From NCBI GenBank assembly GCA_051453625.1, contig JBOZIK010000001.1:54528247-54559954 (forward strand): a stretch of DNA of 31,708 nucleotides, read 5' to 3'. Every line of letters starts with the position of its first letter. Position 1 is the first letter of the stretch. The DNA is from Welwitschia mirabilis. Lineage: Eukaryota > Gnetophyta > Gnetopsida > Welwitschiales. The position numbers and the translations under genes are program-made. The notes below the pieces were generated by a model that saw only the letters and a program-made list of their open reading frames with translations, searched no databases and was not told the origin of the DNA. This document shows, in pieces, positions 1-10,450 of this stretch.

Positions 1-2539
1 TAATGGATGATTATGACCAAGTGACTACAAGATTCACTATTAAAAAAAAAAAAAAGGGTACCCAGGTTTATTTTAGTATTATATATTTTTTTAATTAATT
101 ATGCATTAGGATCATCTTATTAGGGTAAAGTCTAATCCTCAAAAATCCCTTTAGGCTAGTATTCTTTCATAGAAAATCCCAAGGCTTATGGTAAATGGTT
201 TTTCTTGAATTTATTTGATTTTTTCACAATGATTTGTCTTTCTATAATTTATTTTTATTTTTGTAAGTTATTANNNNNNNNNNNNNNNNNNNNNNNNNNN
301 NNNNNNNNNNNNNNNNNNNNNNNNNNNNNNNNNNNNNNNNNNNNNNNNNNNNNNNNNNNNNNNNNNNNNNNNNTTTCTTGAATTTATTTGATTTTTTCAC
401 AATGATTTGTCTTTCTATAATTTATTTTTATTTTTGTAAGTTATTAATTAGTATATACATTATTTTACTGATCTAAATTATGATTTAATTAGTTGTAAAA
501 ACTTTATCATATTTTGATTATGGAAAAAATTAAATTTCAAAAATAGAGACATAGAATAAAAATATCATATCTTATTAATTAGTGAGTATAAACTAGAGAA
601 ATTTTACATTAATCCTAAGATTGTATCATTAATATGAAAATGTAAAAATCATAATTTTTTAATGGGTAATTATTTTTTAAAAAATTATTTATTAAAATAT
701 GTTAGAAAATAAATGCAAAAAAAATCAAAAGTAATTTCTGTTTTTGTACCTATTTATTAACATATTTGAAAACTTAATCATCCTAAGTTGTATAAAAGTG
801 AATAAGACTTCCAAAACATCTTGAATCATTTAAAAATGCAAAGTATTTTGAAAGTTATGGTCATTTCAGTTTAGTACAGTAGTACTATGAGTTTAGAAAA
901 TTTGATAGTTTTTAGCCTTACATGATAACATTATAAAAAATATTTTTAGAATTCCAAGATAGTTTATGTTAGGTTTTGAGAATCCTATTATATGTCTCAC
1001 TTTTGAATAATACTAAAATGTATTTTTTTCATAATTAATTAAGTATTATATTTTAATTTTGATCTCTCCTTAGAGTGTAAAAATGTTATAATTAATGTTA
1101 AAAATTATTAAAAAATTATTACATAAAATTTTATATAGAAATTAAGTATATAGAATATCTTTATTTTATTAAAATTAAATTATCTATAAGTGGTATTTAT
1201 TTGTAGAAATACCTCTTTTACTATCTTTCTTTAGCTTACTTTGAATATGTATGCTTGTAAGAGTTTTTACTTTAATTGTTTAAGTAATATAAGTAGTTTA
1301 TAGCTTATCACTTATTTTTATTAACTTATAATTCAACCATATAAAATCTTGAATAAATACGTATATCTTAATAATTATGCTTGAGCTATACTTTCTTTTG
1401 TTTAGCTTCTTTGCATTAATCTATAGAGATTGTCATATGAGCATGGAAGAATGTTTTTATGATTGGCATAGCTCTAGGTATGTTATAGTTTCTTTAAGTA
1501 CATTATTTTATATTTTAATTATTATTAAAAAAAGAAAATAATATTTCCTTTATTTAGATAGGAAATGAAAAAATATTTTCTTTATCTAGATTTTTAATAT
1601 TATAATCTTGAAAAAAATGAAATGTTCTTGTATGCTTACTTTCTTTTTATGGATGTTTCTATAAAAAGTATTGAGTGATAATTAGAATTATTATAACTAG
1701 GTAAATAATTTATCAAATATCTACATTAATAATACTTATTTGAATGCATTTGTATGGTGTATTCATTAAATAAAACTAAATCAAGATAATTCTAATAATG
1801 TTCATCCCCACACTTGGATTTCATCACCATGGTGGGTTGCATTGTATTTTTTCATAATATTCTTTTAGAAGTGGATTTAGTCACCACTCTTCTATCCTAC
1901 CCATGTAGAAACTTACTTTAACTTAATATCTTGAGCCCTTGGCATTGATGGATTATGTTGCACCATCTGAAGATGCTTCAAGGAAGTAGGAATCATTTGT
2001 AAGCATGCATCCACCTTACATACTAGCTGTTACCTTTATTGAGGGTATATTGAGGTGTAGTAAAAGCTTATAGAGTTAAACTGAGCTATGTTTGTATAGT
2101 TTATAACTTAAAGTAGAACCAACTTATGTCTAAAGGATGGTCGGATATCAAGTTGGAATGCCATTAATTGGGATTACAACCATCTATTATGTAGGTTAGG
2201 TATTATTTTTAAAAATTATCTACATATGTTGATAAAAAGTTTACATTTCCTCAACTATAAATAAGATGTCTTTTATATGATAAAAAAAAGGAAAGAAATG
2301 GAGGACTCAAACTTATAACATTGCTATCGTTTATAAACCAAGCTAACCTAGAAATGAATTATAAGTAAATATATAAATATTAATATGATTTATCTTTCTT
2401 ATAATATAGAAATTCTAATAAATAAGTAAGTAGAATTTGATCCTAGGTTTTGTTGCGTCTACTAAATAAAAATATTAAAGAAGAAAGAAAAAGGAAAAAA
2501 TTAGTACTTAATTAGGGTGAGAGTAAAGAGGGTATCATA
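1..2539 (+). mobile_element. 5' LTR of a large Ty3/gypsy-type element (left end cut by window)
   Basis: This stretch is repeated, collinear and in the same orientation, at 5800-8280. Position 1 aligns with 5800, and both copies run through the same landmarks, for example CTATAAGTGGTATTTATTTG near 1180 and 6925, and ACTTGGATTTCATCACC near 1813. Homology ends at 2539 in this copy and 8280 in the other. A primer-binding-site-like sequence follows only this copy, as expected for a 5' LTR. A length of about 2.5 kb suits Del/Tekay-type chromoviruses and large retrotransposon derivatives. No long ORF is present. The LTR start lies outside the window, so its TG end and target duplication cannot be checked. 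Confidence 0.75.
274..373. other. 100-N assembly gap with duplicated flanks
   Basis: The 73 bases before the gap (201-273) are identical to the 73 bases after it (374-446). The gap lies inside the 5' LTR, and the other LTR copy has a single version of this segment near 6080-6150. The simplest reading is two contig ends that overlap but were not merged, so the true gap is probably negative. Confidence 0.85.
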
Positions 2540-2541
2540 AG

Positions 2542-2555
2542 TTGGTATTAGAGAT
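2542..2555 (+). promoter_or_regulatory. Primer-binding site, initiator-Met tRNA type (decayed)
   Basis: TTGGTATTAGAGAT begins two bases after the end of the LTR homology. It matches the usual plant PBS TGGTATCAGAGC except for C-to-T and G-to-A style changes, and is followed by CTAGGTT as in many Del/Tekay elements. It would prime minus-strand synthesis from the 3' end of initiator tRNA-Met. The equivalent position after the 3' LTR (8281) has no such motif. Confidence 0.7.
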
Positions 2556-3730
2556 CTAGGTTAATTTAAATAATTCTTATGTTAAACACTTAAAAATTTA
2601 TAAAAATATAAATCCAATTATAGTTTTAACAATCTTTCTCCTTAATAATTATAAAGTTAGTGGTAACTATAATACCCTTAATTCCTAATAGCTATAAGGC
2701 CAGTTATATCCCTAATAACATTAAAACATGAGTAAAATCAATTATATCCTTAATGATACTAGACTCAAAAATAACTTTTAACTCTTTTATAAGCATACTT
2801 ATGAATTCCATTATACCTATAATTTTCCTATTATCTAAATATATACCAAATTACATTTATGTTAGTTCCAATAATTATGAAGATTACACTAATCATAATC
2901 ATATCACCTTAATAATCCTAGAAGTTAATTATATTTGTGATAGTTTCAAAGTATTCATAAGATTAAATATAACCCCAATACCTAGATGATAATTATGTTA
3001 ATTATATTTATAATAATTATAAATACCTAAACAAACTAAAAAGGATGATGAATTTAAGTTATTAAAGACTTTATTACATAACAGATGATAATAACTTAGA
3101 AGAATTTCAACTATCTTAGGAATTTAGCACAAGTAACTTATATGATTTCTTAAAGAGTTTAAGTTTTTGAAAAAATATACATAAATACATAAATAATACC
3201 TTATAATCAGAAATGATGACAAGTAATTAAATATTCAACCAATTTATTCATCCTAAATTATATGGTCACATAACTTTATAGTAAAAATCCATATTCATAA
3301 CTTGTAAATCTTATCTATTGAAAATAAGGAAAGGGGATAAACTTGATTATGTACTTTAAGATATAAATAAGAACCCATAACCTCATAATAATAACCATGT
3401 TTTTCCTAAGATTATAAAAATATTTCTAAGTTTAACCTTTAGTAATATCTAGTCTACTTTCAAATATAATCTCATAAAAATTTCCCCTTTTTTTAATGCC
3501 TTATTTCCATTAGTTAAACCTTGAGGCTAAGCTAGTTGCATCAAGTACATCAAGATAATTTACAAGAGAGTTAGTAATCTAATTATGAAAATAAATCCTC
3601 ATTCAACCTCAACATAGAAGCATTAATAAATAAATTCATGTAGTTCCTATCACAAATACTAAATTAAGGTCAAAATCCACAAGTAAATAATGGTATCAAT
3701 CAACCTAATGAAGTAATTATAAGAAAATAA
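2556..3730 (+). mobile_element. Interior of the LTR element, upstream part, no coding signal
   Basis: This is AT-rich sequence between the PBS and the gag relic. The longest open stretch (2753-2989, 78 codons) is compositionally simple, rich in Ile, Asn and Tyr, and resembles no family I recognise. Some phrases recur loosely around 2640-2760 (ATATCCCTAAT, ATATCCTTAAT), suggesting old internal duplication. I see no gene. Confidence 0.5.
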
Positions 3731-3840
3731 ATTCAAAAATTTATTAAGATAAATGAATAAAATTTTATAGGAGATTCAAATCATTTTAAAGTAGAAGAAT
3801 TTTGTATTAATGTTGAAAAGGTTATAAGTGTTAGGTTATA
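3731..3840 (+). pseudogene. Short Ty3/gypsy gag relic
   Basis: Read from 3731, this gives a peptide with the spacing of the gag N-terminal region of plant Del/Tekay elements. A KFIKI-type start precedes a stop, then NFIGDSNHFKVEEF and INVEKVI. The family pattern is F-L-(K/R)-x-x-P-P-x-F-x-G-x-(S/D)-(D/N)-P-x-x-A-E-x-W-x-x-x-(I/M)-E-K-(I/L)-F. One in-frame stop (TAA) sits where the family has Pro or Thr-rich sequence. Homology fades after about 3880, and no downstream gag, protease or RT follows, so nearly all the coding capacity of the element is gone. The match is short and made by eye. Confidence 0.4.
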
Positions 3841-3977
3841 TTTGCCAATTAATGTCAAACTAATTTCTCTGGTGTAGTGCAAATTTGTTAGATATTATGT
3901 ATAGATGAGTTTGAGTTATGCAGGTAAAAGATTTAGACCAACATGCATGAAAGAAACTACTTAGTTATGTTTACCTC

Positions 3978-4350
3978 TAGTGGGGATCGACCAGATCCTA
4001 ATGGGATCGATTGCACCTGAAGCATACACAAAAAAATGAACTGAACCTAGAGGGGTTGACTAGATTATGAAGAGTTCGACCAGACCTGTGATCCTAGGAG
4101 CCAATATTCTTAAACCAAATGGAAAGGGGTCAATTGAATATTTATGGGGTCAACTAGATTTAAGGAGTTGATAATCAAGTCCTAGATCAAGAGGAAAGGG
4201 GTTGACTAGATTTTCATGGGGTTAACTGAACCTAAAAAGCTGATAGTCCATAGTTCCAAACTGAGAGGCAAGGGGTCGATCGAACCCAAGATGGGATCGA
4301 CCAAATTCTTATGGGGTCAAATGGATATTTATGGGATCGACTGGACGGTA
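3978..4350 (+). repeat. Diverged tandem array of a GGGGTCGACYRGA-type motif
   Basis: About a dozen copies of a short motif close to GGGGTCGACTAGA recur here, at roughly 3982, 4002, 4051, 4072, 4126, 4145, 4199, 4217, 4271, 4292, 4314 and 4334. They alternate with phrases such as CAAGTCCTAG, GAGGAAAG and TTTATGGGG, and the motifs pair up with a larger spacing near 70 bp. Several copies keep the GTCGAC or TCGA palindrome, so this is one of the few CG-containing patches in the window. It sits in the non-coding interior of the 1-8280 element, upstream of a TATA-like box, and may belong to a nested LTR. A regulatory role is only a guess. Confidence 0.7.
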
Positions 4351-4471
4351 TGGAAAAGTAAATCTTATAGACATTATGTATTCATTACCTAGTCCTTATG
4401 TAGCCATTCTCTAACCATTTATAGATATTGGAGATGCAATTCAATTGTATTAAATCTTAGTAACCTTCCAT

Positions 4472-4479
4472 TATAAATA
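4472..4479 (+). promoter_or_regulatory. TATA-box-like sequence, possibly of a nested LTR
   Basis: TATAAATA lies about 120 bp downstream of the GTCGAC-motif array, in a layout like the U3 of plant LTRs: repeat array, TATAAATA, then a transcribed leader. The region about 3890-5640 could be a solo LTR inserted in the larger element's interior, but the 800-N gap hides its middle and I could not fix its ends. Confidence 0.3.
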
Positions 4480-4639
4480 CCTAGGTAAGAGATGACCTAG
4501 AGATCTTTTGAAATTTTTCAAAACTAGCATATTCATCGTGGATTTGAAAAATCAAGTGGTACATTTCATTGGAACATCTTTTGTATTGATTCATATCTAA
4601 TTGAGGAGATCTATTCTTGGAATAAGTACTTCACTCAGA

Positions 4640-5439
4640 NNNNNNNNNNNNNNNNNNNNNNNNNNNNNNNNNNNNNNNNNNNNNNNNNNNNNNNNNNNNN
4701 NNNNNNNNNNNNNNNNNNNNNNNNNNNNNNNNNNNNNNNNNNNNNNNNNNNNNNNNNNNNNNNNNNNNNNNNNNNNNNNNNNNNNNNNNNNNNNNNNNNN
4801 NNNNNNNNNNNNNNNNNNNNNNNNNNNNNNNNNNNNNNNNNNNNNNNNNNNNNNNNNNNNNNNNNNNNNNNNNNNNNNNNNNNNNNNNNNNNNNNNNNNN
4901 NNNNNNNNNNNNNNNNNNNNNNNNNNNNNNNNNNNNNNNNNNNNNNNNNNNNNNNNNNNNNNNNNNNNNNNNNNNNNNNNNNNNNNNNNNNNNNNNNNNN
5001 NNNNNNNNNNNNNNNNNNNNNNNNNNNNNNNNNNNNNNNNNNNNNNNNNNNNNNNNNNNNNNNNNNNNNNNNNNNNNNNNNNNNNNNNNNNNNNNNNNNN
5101 NNNNNNNNNNNNNNNNNNNNNNNNNNNNNNNNNNNNNNNNNNNNNNNNNNNNNNNNNNNNNNNNNNNNNNNNNNNNNNNNNNNNNNNNNNNNNNNNNNNN
5201 NNNNNNNNNNNNNNNNNNNNNNNNNNNNNNNNNNNNNNNNNNNNNNNNNNNNNNNNNNNNNNNNNNNNNNNNNNNNNNNNNNNNNNNNNNNNNNNNNNNN
5301 NNNNNNNNNNNNNNNNNNNNNNNNNNNNNNNNNNNNNNNNNNNNNNNNNNNNNNNNNNNNNNNNNNNNNNNNNNNNNNNNNNNNNNNNNNNNNNNNNNNN
5401 NNNNNNNNNNNNNNNNNNNNNNNNNNNNNNNNNNNNNNN
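4640..5439. other. 800-N assembly gap
   Basis: No sequence is present. Open reading frames spanning this run are produced by the N bases and carry no information. The gap ends against a CT-rich simple repeat, which probably caused the assembly break. Confidence 0.95.
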
Positions 5440-5534
5440 CCCTCCCTCCCTTCCTCTCTCTCTCTCTCTCTCATACATACATACACAAACACACACTCTC
5501 TCTCACACTCACACTCACACTCTCTCACTCTCTT
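5440..5534 (+). repeat. Compound (CCCT)/(CT)/(CA) microsatellite
   Basis: CCTCCCTCCC passes into a run of CT, then CATACATACATA, ACACAC and alternating CTCTCT/CACTCA blocks. It is pyrimidine-rich on the + strand and lies directly at the gap edge. Both strands read open across it, giving Arg/Glu-rich or Ser/Leu/His-rich peptides that are low-complexity artefacts. Confidence 0.9.
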
Positions 5535-5799
5535 ACTTTGGAACATAAAGCTAAAGAAATCTTGAGCCTAAGTCTTTATCAATCTTTAATAATTAAGGTC
5601 TTACTAATCTTCTCAAGTAAGCTCTTTATTCATATTGTTATATTGTTTCTTTTTCTATTTGAATGATGTAATATTTCATTAGGAAATTATTTATGGCTTT
5701 TATGCAATTATGTTATAGCATTATTCCCTCCAATTGGATTTTACCCAGACATTATAGTGAGATATGAGGGGTCTATTGTGTTTGGTAATGGAGGATTAC
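5535..5799 (+). mobile_element. Interior 3' end and junction with the 3' LTR
   Basis: This is non-coding sequence between the microsatellite and the first base that can be aligned to the 5' LTR (5800). The true LTR start must lie a little upstream, because the 5' LTR is cut by the window. A purine-rich GAGATATGAGGGG at 5759-5771 is the best candidate polypurine tract, and the TG at 5779 or nearby could begin the LTR. Neither can be proved from this window. Confidence 0.45.
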
Positions 5800-5857
5800 T
5801 AATGTATGATTATAGTCAAGTGACCACAGGGTCCACTATTTAAAATATATTAAAAAA

Positions 5858-5929
5858 TAAAGAAATAAAGAAAGAAAGAAAATAAGAAGAAGAAGAAGAA
5901 GAAGAAGAAGAATAAGAAGAAGAAGAAAT
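5858..5929 (+). repeat. Purine (GAAA/GAA)n microsatellite within the 3' LTR
   Basis: AAAGAAAGAAAG passes into about a dozen GAA/TAAGAA units. The equivalent position in the 5' LTR (about 40-57) is only a run of 14 A then GGG, so the purine tract grew in one LTR after insertion. Confidence 0.9.
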
Positions 5930-6574
5930 TTAGGTACCCATGTCTATTTTAATAGTATATATATATTTTAAATCTCTTATACATTAGGACCATCTTACTA
6001 GGGGCAAATTTTGATCCACAAAAATCTCTCTAAGCTAGTATTCTTTCATGGTAAATCCCAAGGCTCATGGTAAATGGTTTTTCTTAAATTGATTTGATTT
6101 TTCTTTCTAATGATTTTTTTCCTAGAATTGATTTTTTCTCTCTGTAATAATTTCTTAGTATATCCATTATTTTAATGATCCAAGTTATAGTTTAACTAGT
6201 TGTAAAAACTTTATCATAAGTTTGTTATAGTGAAAATTAAATTTCTAGAATAGAGTTATAGGATAAAAACATCAAATCTTATTAATTAGTAGGTATACAT
6301 TAGTGAAATATTTTATGTAAGTCTAAAATTATGTTATTAATATGAAAATGTAAAAAAAATAATTTTTCTGATGGGTAATTATTTTTTTTAAAAAAATTCT
6401 TTATTAAAATATGTTAGAAAATAAATGCATAAAATAGTAAGTAAGTAATTTAAATTTCTACACCTATCTATTAATGTATGTATGAACTTAATTATTCTAA
6501 GTTGCAGAAAATTAAATAAGCATTCTAAAACATCTTGAATCATTTAAAAAATCAAAGTATTTTGAAAATTATGG

Positions 6575-6612
6575 TCATTTTAGTGAGGTGTGATCATTTT
6601 AGTAAGGTGTGA
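6575..6612 (+). repeat. 19-bp tandem duplication private to the 3' LTR
   Basis: TCATTTTAGTGAGGTGTGA (6575-6593) is followed at once by TCATTTTAGTAAGGTGTGA (6594-6612), one base different. The first LTR has one diverged version at about 862-885. Confidence 0.8.
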
Positions 6613-8033
6613 TAGGATTGTAATTTTAGCAAGTTTGATAACTTTTAGCCTTAAATAATAGCACTGAAAATAATATTTTTATCATTCTAAGATAGTGTAA
6701 GTTAGATATTGAGAATCCTATTATGTATGTAGTTTCTAAAGAACTACTAAACTTTATTTTTTACTTCATAATTAATTAATTATTAATTTTTAATTATGAT
6801 GTTTTTTTAAAGCCCAAAAAAATCATAATTAAAGTTTAAAATTATTGAAAAATTATTACATAAACTTTATAGGGAAATTGAGCATATAGAATATGTTTAT
6901 TTTAGTAAATTTAAGATTAAAGTACCTATAAGTGGTATTTATTTGTAGAAATACCTCTTTTACCTTTTTTATTTAGCTTATGTTGAATGTGCATGCTTGT
7001 ACGAGTTTTCACCATAGTCGTTTAAGTAACATAAGTAGCCTCTAGCTTATCACTTATTTTTATAACTTATAATATAGTCATATGAAATTTTCGATAAATA
7101 GTTATATCTTAACAATTATTCTTGAGCTATACTTTCTTTTGTTTACCTTCTGTGCACCAATCCATGAAAATTTTTATATAAGCATGGAAGAATGTTTCTA
7201 GGATTAGCCTAGCTCTAGGTGTGTTTTAGTTTTTAAAGTACATTATTTTATATTTTTATTATTATTAAAAAAAGAATATAACATCTCCTTTATTTACATA
7301 GGAAATAAAAGAATATTCTCTTTATCTAGATTTTTAATATTATAATCTTGAAAAAAAAAGAAATTTTCTTGTATGTTTGCTTTCCTTTTGTGGTTTTTTC
7401 TATAAAAATTACTAAATGATGATTAGAATTATTATAACCAAGTAAATAATTTGTTAAATATCTACATTAGTGAGAATTGTTTAGATGCATTTGTATGGCA
7501 TATTTATCGAATAGAACTAAATTAAGATAATTATAATAATGTTTGTTTCCACACTTAGATTTCATTACCAAGATGGATTGCATTGCATTTTTTTCATAAT
7601 ACCCCTTTGGAAGTGGATTTAATCACCACTCTCCTATCCTACCTATGTATAAACTTACTTTGACTTAATATTTTGAGCCCTTGGCATTAATGAATCGTGT
7701 TACATCATCTAGAGATGCTTCAAGGAAGTAGGGGTTATTTGTCAGCATGATTCCACCTCATGTACTACTTGTCACCTATATTAGGAGTAAATCGAGGTGT
7801 AGTGAAAGCCTATAAAGTTGAGCCTAGTTATATTTGTATAGTTTAGAACCTAAAGTAGAACTAACTCATATCTGGAGGGTGGTTGGATATTGAGTTAGAA
7901 TGCTATTAATTGGAGTTATAACCTCCTATTATACTGGTTAGGTATTATCCTTAAAATTTATCTATGTATGTTGATAACAAGTTTACATCTCCTTAACTAT
8001 TCACAAGATATCTTTTATTTGATGAAAAACTAG

Positions 8034-8058
8034 NNNNNNNNNNNNNNNNNNNNNNNNN
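8034..8058. other. 25-N assembly gap in the 3' LTR
   Basis: This is a short N run. By comparison with the 5' LTR copy (about 2290-2315), the missing bases are probably an A/G-rich stretch. Confidence 0.9.
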
Positions 8059-8280
8059 GACATCGCTATTATTTGTAAACCAAAATAACCTAGAAATTAA
8101 TTATAAGTAAACATATAATATTAATATGATTTATCATTTTTAAAATATAGAAATTATAATAAAGGAGTAAGTAGAATTTGGTCCTAGGTTCTGTTGTATC
8201 TATTAGATAAAATATTAAAGGAGGAAGAAAGCGTAACAAAAATAGTAATTAATTAGAGTAAGAGTAAAGAGGGTCCCACA

Positions 8281-9365
8281 TAGCTTTATAAGAACAAGTA
8301 ATGCATCTTGAGAATAGTGTGATATGGAACTCCTAGAGGTAGTATGAGTCTTGGAAGAGGATATGATACATACTATTTTAGAACTCTCAGTGCGTATTTT
8401 TTAGTTGAAGAAGAACATCCTCCTTCTTCTCTACCTTTACCTTAGCCTACTCATGTAGACTTCATTATAGCACCATGAGGAGAGGAATATTTAAATTATT
8501 ATTAGTATTTCATGGATTGTATTTGAAAACTCAAAAATTAATACATAGCACTTTTTAAGTTATTACTATTCTTGATTAAACATGCACATCCTTTAATTGA
8601 GTTATTACGATTTTAATTTTTGATATTTACTAAACATTTTAACTGGGGGCTAGTGTAGTTTATAAGTAATATAATATTATTTTCTGATGATCATGATCAT
8701 AGAAATTTGATTTTATTGGTTTAATTTTAAATCCTGTCATCTCTGTAATCATCTAGATAATACATAAGACGATAGATTAGTTAGACACTTTGCCAAGGTA
8801 ATATATCTAGTTCATTAGATTTTGATATTTGATCCTACATAATAAGCATTTTAACTAAATTCTTGTTTCTCTAGTTACTATTTATATTAGTCAATTTGGC
8901 TTGTAATTTATAGTTGTTCACTTACTTTATCAGGGACTAATAAGGCTAAGCAGATGGTTATGTTATAATGCAAAATTTTATGTATTTGGTGAAGTATTTT
9001 GTGTACTTTTACGAAAAATTTAGATAGGTTTAGATGGAGTTCAATGATTATGAAGAGTTAATGGATTTATTATAGACACATGCAATCCTTAACACTTTTG
9101 AAGGCATTTAAAGCAAACCATAAAACTTAGCATTTTAAGAAGAAGTTTAGTGATATAAGAGGTTGATTTTATTTAATTAGAGGATTCAAAAAGGGTGATG
9201 TCCCTATAGTCATCAAAATGATAGCACTAGATGACAACACATTAGGAGCTAATAAATATGCTGAGTTGGACTAGAATTGGAAGCTAATATCATCTTTTAT
9301 GATATGGTGTTATCCCCATCATCTAGATAATAGTTAAGATAGCATCTATTTTTAAGTAATAGACA
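8281..9365 (+). other. Unassigned AT-rich DNA with weak coding-like remnants
   Basis: This is sequence just outside the 3' LTR. Around 9101-9290 one frame is fairly open, with two stops, and contains the fragments FSDIRG and LIRGFKKGDVPIV followed by ALDDNTLGANKYAEL. This reads like a decayed protein, but I do not recognise the family. The segment 8310-8480 also has a stretch (GTPRGSM, EEEHPPSSLPLP) that could be coding relic. I could not connect either to a known transposon domain. Confidence 0.3.
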
Positions 9366-9369
9366 AATC

Positions 9370-10200
9370 TAATTTTGTAATGGGGTCATGCATCCCTTTG
9401 AGTTGTTAGGGTTTTATCTAGACTATTAGGGTTTTTAATTTTTAAAAAATTCTATGAAAAAAAGAAATAAATACCTCTTACTCTCATTTTCAAGGACCAT
9501 CTTTTATAGCTAAAAATCTTGTAATAATAGACTAAAGGGCAAGAGATCCACTCATAGCTATAGAGAGAGGTCTTCCTTGGTGTTGGGTTATGTGTCCTTC
9601 GTTGAGGTGTTGCTATTTTGTAAGTAGATGCTTGATTTGAGATTAATGAAATAATTACTTTACTTTATTTATATTATGTCCATCTCCCTTATGGTTTACA
9701 TTAGATATAATTTCATGATAGCTTTATAACTGATAGAGGTCATAAGGGTAACCTATGATACATTGATATTATTAGTTTAGTATTTGTAATTCATTTCTTA
9801 TTATACATTCATAACTGGAACAGTTGCATTCCATTATGTTCTATTTGATGTGGCTTATTACCTACGTTGGTTAGAGTTTAGTTATAGTATTTTCTAATTG
9901 ATTTACGTTATAAGGGATAATCTTGATAATAGAGATCAGTAGTTGAGTAGATATATTACTTAGAGTATTTTCATTTGCATCTCATTTATAAGCATTACAT
10001 TTGCGTTTTTCTTGCATTATATTTCTACATTATTCTTGCTTTTTTACTTAAATAGAGAAAAAACAAAAATAATTGATCAAAATCAATTCTCTAACTTTGA
10101 CCCCAGTGCCTTTGGTGGATTATAACATTTGGATAAACTCCCGTCTATACTAGCATGTGTATTAGGCAAATATTTGTGATCAATAAGGTTTTTTCTAAAG
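9370..10200 (+). mobile_element. Probable decayed gypsy LTR remnant (Athila/Tat-like)
   Basis: The order of elements resembles the U3-R-U5 and junction of plant Athila/Tat LTRs. GTTAGGGTTTTATCTAGACT is followed by AAATAAATACCTCTTACTC (TATA-like), and then by GAGATTAATGAAATAATTAC. Near 10138 the phrase CTCCCGTCTATACTAGCATG leads to ATTAGGCAAATATTTGTGAT and GGTTTTTTCTAAAGACTTAA, where these elements normally end and carry a TGGCGCCGTTGCCGGGG-type PBS. The PBS itself is not convincing (mutated or absent), and I find no second copy in the window, so it may be a solo LTR or a fragment. The assignment rests on remembered family phrases, not on an alignment. Confidence 0.3.
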
Positions 10201-10235
10201 ACTTAAGGAATGCATAAATATGCCCTATAATTTTT

Positions 10236-10450
10236 GATAACCCCTTTTATTTTCTTGATCTTCCTTTCCAACTCTTTCTCATTAAACTTCAAATTTGATA
10301 ACTCCTTTGAGTTTTTCGATCCCTCTTTCTAACTCTTTCTCATTAAACTTCAAACTTGATGATTCCTTTGCATTTCTTGAACTCCTTTTCTAGCTCTTTC
10401 TCATTTAACCTTAAACTTGATGACCTATTCAAGTTTTCTAAATTCCCTTC
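10236..10450 (+). repeat. 61-bp tandem repeat, about 3.5 copies
   Basis: Units begin at 10236, 10297, 10358 and 10419 (last one partial). Each starts GATAAC/GATGA and contains CTCTTTCTCATT(A/T)AAC-TTCAAA-TT. The period is exactly 61 for the first three steps, which is not a multiple of three, although the reverse strand of a unit gives a charged KFNEKELERKIKK-like peptide. The copies differ at several positions each, so the array is old. Confidence 0.85.

Larger units (their letters stand above)
5800..8280 (+). mobile_element. 3' LTR of the large element
   Basis: This is the second copy of 1-2539, in the same orientation and collinear throughout. It ends in GGGTCCCACA at 8280, so the LTR terminates in CA as expected; the 5' copy reads GGGTATCATA. 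Many point differences and small indels separate the copies, so the insertion is old. Copy-specific changes are a GAA-rich expansion near its start and a 19-bp duplication at 6575-6612. A 25-N gap (8034-8058) falls in an A/G-rich patch equivalent to about 2290-2315 in the first copy. No target duplication can be checked because the other end of the element is missing. Confidence 0.75.

Noticed and set aside
2753-2989. 78-codon open frame on the + strand
   Set aside because: Low-complexity Ile/Asn/Tyr-rich peptide in AT-rich element interior; no family resemblance.
4597-5548. Long open frames on both strands across 4597-5548
   Set aside because: Almost all codons are N from the 800-base gap; the ends are microsatellite.
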